Below are positions 8,182 through 11,987 of a DNA stretch of 11,987 bases, in pieces. The notes under the pieces were generated by a model that made no database searches, was not told the origin of the DNA, and was given only the letters and a program-made list of their open reading frames with translations. Source of the stretch: Dinoroseobacter sp042096155 (GTDB lineage: Bacteria; Pseudomonadota; Alphaproteobacteria; Rhodobacterales; Rhodobacteraceae); assembly GCA_042096155.1 (NCBI GenBank), contig JBELMC010000081.1, positions 1 to 11,987 on the forward strand, read 5' to 3'. The stretch's first letter is position 1. The number at the start of each line of letters is the position of its first letter. Position numbers and translations under genes: made by a program.

Positions 8182-9585
8182 ATGATCCCCGTTCAAGGTT
8201 TTACAGGTGCGCGCGTGGCCGTTCTTGGCCTTGGGCGTTCGGGTCTTGCAACGGCCCGCGCATTGCGCGCTGGTGGGGCTGTGGCGATATGCTGGGATGA
8301 TGATGAAAACGGCAGAACGGTGGCGCAAGAACAAGGTTTCGAGATCACGGATCTGGCGCGGATCGACTGGGGGTCAATTGCGCGACTGATCGTGTCTCCG
8401 GGCATTCCACATCTATATCCCTACCCTCATCCAGTGATTGCGGCCGCAACTGTGGCGGGGGTTCCAGTCGACAATGATATCGGTCTGTTCTTTCAATCTT
8501 ATGCAACCTCGGAGTGGTCGGCCATGGACCGGACCCCTAAGATTGTTTGCGTCACCGGTTCGAACGGCAAATCGACCACCAGTGCGCTGATCCATCATGT
8601 GCTCAGCGTTTCGGGCCGTGCGTGCGAGTTGGCGGGCAATATTGGCCGGGGCGTGCTCGACTTGGAGCCCGCCCATGATGGCGGGGTGGTGGTGTTGGAG
8701 CTGTCCAGCTATCAAATTGAGCTGGCCCGTGCGCTGACCCCCGACATTGCTGTATTTACCAATTTGTCATCGGATCATCTGGACCGCCATGCGGGGTTGG
8801 GCGGGTATTTTGCCGCCAAACGACGTTTGTTTTCCGAAGGGGGTCCAGACCGCGCAATCATCGGCGTTGATGAGGTTGAGGGCGCATTTCTGGCCGGTCA
8901 ACTGGCCGAAGGGGCCAATGATGACAGGGTCATCCGGATATCATCGGGCCAAAAGCTAACCGGGCTCGGGTGGCATGTGTTTGCCCGCAAAGGCTTTCTG
9001 TCCGAGTGGCGCAAGGGGCGGCAAGTGACCAGCGTGGATCTGCGTGCGATCGGCGGTCTGCCGGGCGCGCATAACCATCAAAATGCCTGTGCCGCCTATG
9101 CTGCGTGCCGGGCCTTGACCCTTGCCCCGCGCGAAATCGAGGCCGCTTTTGCCAGTTTTTCGGGTTTGTCGCATCGCAGTCAAATCGTCGCCGAAGCGGA
9201 CGGGGTAAGTTATGTCAATGACAGCAAGGCGACAAATGTTGATGCAGCGGCCAAGGCGCTGGCAGCGTTTCGCAACATCCGTTGGATTTGTGGCGGATTG
9301 GCCAAAGACGGTGGGTTGGAAGGATTGGCGGGCAGTATGACAAATGTGACCAAAGCCTATGTCATTGGTCGCGAGGCCGCCAGTTTTGCTATAGCACTTG
9401 GCGATACAGCTCATGTCGTGTGTGGCACGATGGCCGCTGCCGTGGCCCAGGCCAGAGCCGAGGCACAGCCCGGCGACGTCGTGCTTTTGGCGCCCGCAGC
9501 CGCGAGTTTTGATCAATACGACAATTTCGAGCAGCGCGGCGACGATTTTTGCGCACGCGTGTTTGAGGTGCTCGGCCACCCCTAG
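8182..9585 (+). CDS. murD: UDP-MurNAc-L-Ala:D-Glu ligase MurD
   Basis: MurD adds D-glutamate to UDP-MurNAc-L-Ala in the cytoplasm. The 467-residue protein has a Rossmann-like N-terminal domain (LGLGRSG, 15-21; SPGIP, 72-76), ATP loop TGSNGKST (125-132), ELSSYQIE, NLSSDHLDRH, the lysine expected to be carbamylated (K213), NDSKATN (346-352) and the C-terminal SFDQYDNFEQRG (442-453). All motifs of a working enzyme are present. GAGAGA (8170-8175) before the ATG is a weak ribosome binding site. It is the last dcw gene in the window. In related genomes ftsW would be expected soon after; instead 267 bp of unrecognised sequence and a decayed mobile element follow. No convincing terminator is seen after the stop. 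Confidence 0.96.
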   Translation: MIPVQGFTGARVAVLGLGRSGLATARALRAGGAVAICWDDDENGRTVAQEQGFEITDLARIDWGSIARLIVSPGIPHLYPYPHPVIAAATVAGVPVDNDIGLFFQSYATSEWSAMDRTPKIVCVTGSNGKSTTSALIHHVLSVSGRACELAGNIGRGVLDLEPAHDGGVVVLELSSYQIELARALTPDIAVFTNLSSDHLDRHAGLGGYFAAKRRLFSEGGPDRAIIGVDEVEGAFLAGQLAEGANDDRVIRISSGQKLTGLGWHVFARKGFLSEWRKGRQVTSVDLRAIGGLPGAHNHQNACAAYAACRALTLAPREIEAAFASFSGLSHRSQIVAEADGVSYVNDSKATNVDAAAKALAAFRNIRWICGGLAKDGGLEGLAGSMTNVTKAYVIGREAASFAIALGDTAHVVCGTMAAAVAQARAEAQPGDVVLLAPAAASFDQYDNFEQRGDDFCARVFEVLGHP

Positions 9586-9852
9586 CCGGGCATCGCGAAT
9601 TGCTTGGGGTTTGAGCGTCGGACGATTTCAGTGTGACCTTTTTATGTAATGTATTTCAAACCCGTGGACAGTCAGGTTTCCCATTGACGCTGATTTCGGA
9701 TTGAGAGCGCCGATAGCGAGGTCGACAGATGGCCGCATCGCGTGGAGAACGCCGTTGCGCCAGGGTAAGGCGACAGCGTGCTGACGGGTTCAAACATCGC
9801 CAGCCTGCGATTTCGACCTTGCCTGATCGTGTCGTGTTCAATAACAAAACGG
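9586..9852. other. Unassigned spacer between murD and the mobile element
   Basis: These 267 bases contain no gene that can be supported. Short open frames on both strands (up to ~90 codons, some running into the element) have no ribosome binding site and no recognisable motif. An 8-bp inverted pair (GGGTTTGA at 9607-9614, TCAAACCC at 9656-9663) has a 41-nt gap and is too open for a credible terminator. The segment may be displaced intergenic DNA or the scar of an older insertion. Confidence 0.5.
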
Positions 9853-9884
9853 CCGTTTATGCTGAGCGTATGTTTATGTGGAGT
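9853..9884 (+). repeat. Left terminal inverted repeat of the recombinase element
   Basis: 32 bp matching the reverse complement of 11826-11857 at 29 of 32 positions. It contains two 11-bp half-sites in the same orientation, TTATGCTGAGC (9857-9867) and TTATGTGGAGT (9874-9884), separated by a 6-bp spacer. The stop codon of the third recombinase lies inside it (9874-9876). The first bases form part of a 12-bp palindrome AAACGGCCGTTT (9847-9858). Confidence 0.85.
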
Positions 9885-10952
9885 CTGTGGCGCTGGGTGT
9901 TGGCGCCGCAGGGGTTTGTGGCGGGTGCCACTCCGCATAATTCGGGGGGTTGCTTGTCTCGGTGAGCATTGCCATCAGCTTGTCCGGCACGGTGAAGCGG
10001 CCGGATTGCAGTTTTGGTGGGCCCCTGGCGGTGAGCGCTTCGAGCTTTTCTGTCGGATCCGCGCGCAGGGACATTTCTGTGGTCTGGACGCTTGCATGGC
10101 CAAGCCAGAGCGAGACCTTACGGACATCGCCGCTGGCACGCAGCGTGTGTATGGCGCAGCTGTGGCGCAGGACATGGGGCGAGACCCGTTTGTTGGCAAT
10201 CGAGGGCTCGGCCTTTACCGCGGCAGCCGCATGTTTGCGCAGGATATAGGCGAAGCCGCAGCGCGTCATCCGGCGGTCGGCTGCATTCAGGAACAGCTGC
10301 GGGTCGCCCTGTGAAAGAACGCCGGTTGGTCGGACAGCGATCCAGCGCCGCAGCATGCCTTCCGTTTCCTGCCAAAGCGGCAGCATGCGTTCGCGTCGCC
10401 CCTTGCCGATTACATGCAGGCTAGCATCGCCGCATCGTCGAACTGACCCAGCCGCAGCCCCACCAGTTCCGACACGCGAAGCCCGGCGGCAAAGGCCAGG
10501 TGCAGAATGGCCATGTCCCGCAGGCCTGATGCGGTGCTTGGATCGGGTGCGGCAAGCAACGCCTGCATCTCAACTTTGGTGCGATGAGACACCAGCGGTT
10601 GAACGCTCCGCTTCATCGGGATCGCGTGGATCCGCCGGGCCTGATCCAGGCAGGAGAGCACGCGATACTCAAGGAACCGAAACAGCGAATGGATTGCTGC
10701 CAGCCGGGCATTGCGGCTTTTTGGCGAGTTGGAGCGCTCCGCCTCAAGATGATCGAGGAAGGCACAGATCAGGAAGGCGTCCAGGTCCTCGATGCACAGG
10801 CGGCTCGGGCGGGTTTTGGGTCGCTCAGACGCTAAGGTCAGAAGCAGCCGGTAAAACTGCGCATAGGACGCGGTGGTATGCTGCGAGGCGCCACGTTCGC
10901 GCGGCAGATGTTCGCGCAGAAAGGCAGAGAGGTACGGGGCCGGAGCTGTCAT
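9874..10952 (-). pseudogene. Tyrosine recombinase, third of the trio (RitC-like), frameshifted, nucleophile lost
   Basis: Site-specific recombinase of the phage integrase family, split into two frames. The N-terminal part (10952 down to about 10427) starts with ATG overlapping the previous gene's stop (ATGA) and contains the SAM-like core-binding domain and catalytic Arg I in GLRVSEL (R159); it runs into a stop at 10410. The rest is in another frame from about 10425: HVIGKGRRE with the beta-hairpin Lys, HVLRHS (HxxR) and WLGH. A single-base deletion near 10425-10430 would explain the break. At the nucleophile position, nine residues after the LGH histidine, the codon is TCC (10069-10071), Ser, where Tyr is expected; TAC to TCC is a one-base change. 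The C-terminal ~25 residues look like an unconstrained extension into the left repeat. Programmed frameshifting cannot be excluded but would still give a dead enzyme. Confidence 0.85.
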
Positions 10953-11113
10953 GCGCCCCCCTTCGTCATCAGGGTCTCGCCTGCATGGGCGATGTCCTGC
11001 ATCAGGGCGGGTGTGGCTTGCAGGTACCACCAGGTATGGCTGGGATCGCCGTGCCCCAGATAGGTGCTCAGCAGCGCCCAGATGTGCCGCGAGACGGCCT
11101 GCCGGTTGTCGCC
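10949..11113 (-). pseudogene. C-terminal remnant of second tyrosine recombinase (RitB-like)
   Basis: About 54 codons, in a different frame from the upstream fragment, encode the end of a tyrosine recombinase: LLSTYLGHGDPSHTWWYL, with the LGH histidine and the nucleophilic Tyr nine residues after it, then a short helical tail ending at TGA (10951-10949). That stop overlaps the ATG of the next recombinase, as in intact multi-recombinase operons. The Arg I and HxxR parts of the catalytic domain and the whole N-terminal domain are missing. The open frame continues upstream to 11479, but that part is antisense-frame noise over the first recombinase. The junction with the first gene lies at about 11113-11125. 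Confidence 0.75.
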
Positions 11114-11706
11114 ACAGCGCTCAAGCAATAGCGGCGCAGAGCGCTGGCCACCATCTTTGGATAATGCGCGGACCGAGCCATCCGGGCGTGCTCGCGCACT
11201 CCGTTGCGGATCACTCTTGGCGTGTATCGACCGGGATCCGGGCCAATCAGCGGCGAGATATGCGCCAGCATCCGACCGTGCCGCGCATTGGTTGCCGGGG
11301 CAAGTCCGCGCTGTGTGGCCAGCGCATCGAGCCATTCGGCCACCAGCGGTTCGGGCGCAATGCCCGCTGTCTCCGGTTGCGTCGGTACATGACCCAGATC
11401 GGCCAGATACCGCACGAAACGGGCGACATGATTGATGTAATACTGCCCAAGGGGCCGCGGCGCCGAATGACACCCGCACGCATGCCCGGCGAATTGTGCA
11501 ACGATATCCGCCCCGACCTGGTCAAAAGCGGTGTTGCCTTGAACCAGCCAGGCCAGAAAATGCCGCGCCGAGCCCTGATGGATATGTACTGAAACCGGCG
11601 AAAGGCCCGTTCCTGCGAGATGCGCGCCATAGGCATCGAGCATCCCTTGGTGCGGACCGGCATCCAAAAGCTGGCGCTGTTTGATTGGTCTTGTGATGTG
11701 GTTCAT
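11068..11706 (-). pseudogene. N-terminal fragment of first tyrosine recombinase (RitA-like)
   Basis: From ATG 11706 about 194 residues resemble the N-terminal, DNA-binding part of a long tyrosine recombinase with two helical core-binding-like modules: a first from about residue 20 (MLDAYGAHLAGTGLSP onward) and a second ending KMVASALRRYC at about 11125. After this the frame reads through unrelated sequence to a stop at 11068, while the second recombinase's C-terminus appears in another frame. No Arg I, HxxR or Tyr is present, so no catalytic domain exists. The open frame extends upstream to a TTG at 11826 inside the right repeat; ATG 11706 is chosen as the likelier start but no strong ribosome binding site is seen. 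Loss of the 3' half by a deletion between genes one and two is the simplest reading. Confidence 0.7.
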
Positions 11707-11825
11707 GTCGTCCGCCGTGATCGGCGCCAAAAGCGGCACCTCACGAAGGACAATCCAATTATGCAGATCGAAGCAGGTTCCAAAATTCCAGCAAGTCAGT
11801 GGTTTGCGACACACACCCTCGGACA

Positions 11826-11857
11826 ACTCCGCATAACCATACGCTGAGCATAAACGG
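11826..11857 (-). repeat. Right terminal inverted repeat of the recombinase element
   Basis: Inverted partner of 9853-9884 with three mismatches. It holds half-sites ACTCCGCATAA (11826-11836) and GCTGAGCATAA (11843-11853) separated by the 6-bp spacer CCATAC. Confidence 0.85.
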
Positions 11858-11870
11858 TGTTATGCCGAGT
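11843..11870. other. dif-like recombination core at the right end
   Basis: Two 11-bp arms in inverted orientation, GCTGAGCATAA (11843-11853) and TTATGCCGAGT (11860-11870), flank the 6-bp centre ACGGTG. The 11-6-11 geometry and the GCATAA...TTATG inner ends are those of Xer/dif sites, the usual crossover site format of tyrosine recombinases. The outer arm lies beyond the inverted repeat, so it is either target-derived or an additional element-end half-site. It is not proposed to be the chromosomal dif. Confidence 0.5.
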
Positions 11871-11935
11871 TCTGCAGAATACCGTGAAGACGGATCTTAC
11901 CCGCCTACGTGACAGGTTGCAGTGGAAAGGCTTAC
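11871..11935. other. Spacer between two mobile-element ends
   Basis: 65 bases between the outer dif-like arm and the possible insertion sequence end. No ORF or structure is seen. Confidence 0.4.
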
Positions 11936-11987
11936 TGAACCGCCCCGGGTTTACCGGAGAGTGTTTGGTTTAATAGTTAGGCTGCTT
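11936..11987 (+). mobile_element. Possible left end of an IS3/IS150-type insertion sequence (cut by window end)
   Basis: The sequence beginning TGAACCGCCCCGGGTTTACC resembles terminal inverted repeats of IS3-family (IS150-like) elements, which start with TG and are GC-rich at the tip. Only 52 bases are present and no transposase codons are visible, so this is a resemblance from memory. Confidence 0.35.

Larger units (their letters stand above)
9853..11857 (-). mobile_element. Decayed tyrosine-recombinase element, RIT-like (recombinase in trio)
   Basis: About 2.0 kb bounded by 32-bp imperfect inverted repeats. It encodes on the - strand remnants of tyrosine recombinases in tandem, with an ATGA overlap between the second and third, an order typical of RIT elements (three consecutive recombinase genes, usually over 3 kb in total). 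Here the first gene has only an N-terminal part, the second only a C-terminal part, and the third is frameshifted and lacks the nucleophilic Tyr, so the copy should be unable to move on its own. It is convergent with murD and carries no cargo gene. The RIT label is from recognition of gene layout and protein features, not from a database search; a two-gene recombinase element is the main alternative. Confidence 0.7.

Noticed and set aside
9642..9652. TTATGTAATGT as a XerD-type half of a chromosomal dif site
   Set aside because: No XerC-like arm lies 6 bp upstream, so the pair needed for dif is absent.
9607..9663. GGGTTTGA/TCAAACCC inverted pair after murD as a terminator
   Set aside because: 8-bp stem with a 41-nt gap and no T-tract after the second arm.
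9778..11592. Long + strand ORFs (178, 258 and 239 codons) across the recombinase region
   Set aside because: They are antisense shadows of the - strand recombinase remnants, whose family motifs are clear; the + frames are rich in Arg, Cys and Pro and have no motifs.
9853..11857. New defence or cargo system inside the element
   Set aside because: All coding sequence in the element is accounted for by recombinase remnants; there is no room for cargo.
1..11987. CRISPR arrays, tRNA or rRNA genes
   Set aside because: No regularly spaced direct repeats with unique spacers, and no tRNA or rRNA signature seen on either strand.

Overview
The window is a piece of an alphaproteobacterial chromosome, most likely Rhodobacterales (Roseobacter/Rhodobacter type). 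The evidence is the moderately high GC, the gene order and protein character of the division and cell wall (dcw) cluster, and an unusually long, structured leader with its own terminator in front of mraZ, a trait described for Rhodobacteraceae (the UpsM leader/sRNA of Rhodobacter sphaeroides).

Layout: bases 1-446 hold no convincing protein gene. They carry the mraZ leader, including a strong terminator-like hairpin at 357-401 and a good ribosome binding site at 434-439. Bases 447-9585 hold eight complete genes on the + strand: mraZ, rsmH, ftsL, ftsI, murE, murF, mraY, murD. They are almost gapless, with stop/start overlaps at ftsL/ftsI and murE/murF, and look like one operon. MraZ is the cluster's regulator and RsmH methylates 16S rRNA. 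FtsL and FtsI are septal division proteins. MurE, MurF, MraY and MurD make the UDP-MurNAc-pentapeptide and lipid I. All key motifs are intact.

After murD the usual cluster order (ftsW, murG, murC and so on) does not follow. Bases 9586-9852 contain nothing recognisable. A roughly 2.0 kb mobile element then lies on the - strand (about 9853-11857), bounded by 32-bp imperfect inverted repeats (29/32 identical). It encodes tyrosine recombinases arranged like a 'recombinase in trio' (RIT) element, but it is decayed. The first gene keeps only its N-terminal half, joined out of frame to the last ~54 codons of the second gene, as if about 1.3 kb had been deleted. The third gene has a frameshift and also carries Ser (TCC) where the nucleophilic Tyr should be.

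The element ends are built from 11-bp half-sites (TTATGCNGAGT-like) repeated with 6-bp spacers. The outermost right-hand pair has the inverted 11-6-11 geometry of a Xer/dif site. The last 52 bases (11936-11987) resemble the terminal inverted repeat of an IS3/IS150-type insertion sequence, so the segment downstream of murD looks like a mobile-element landing zone.
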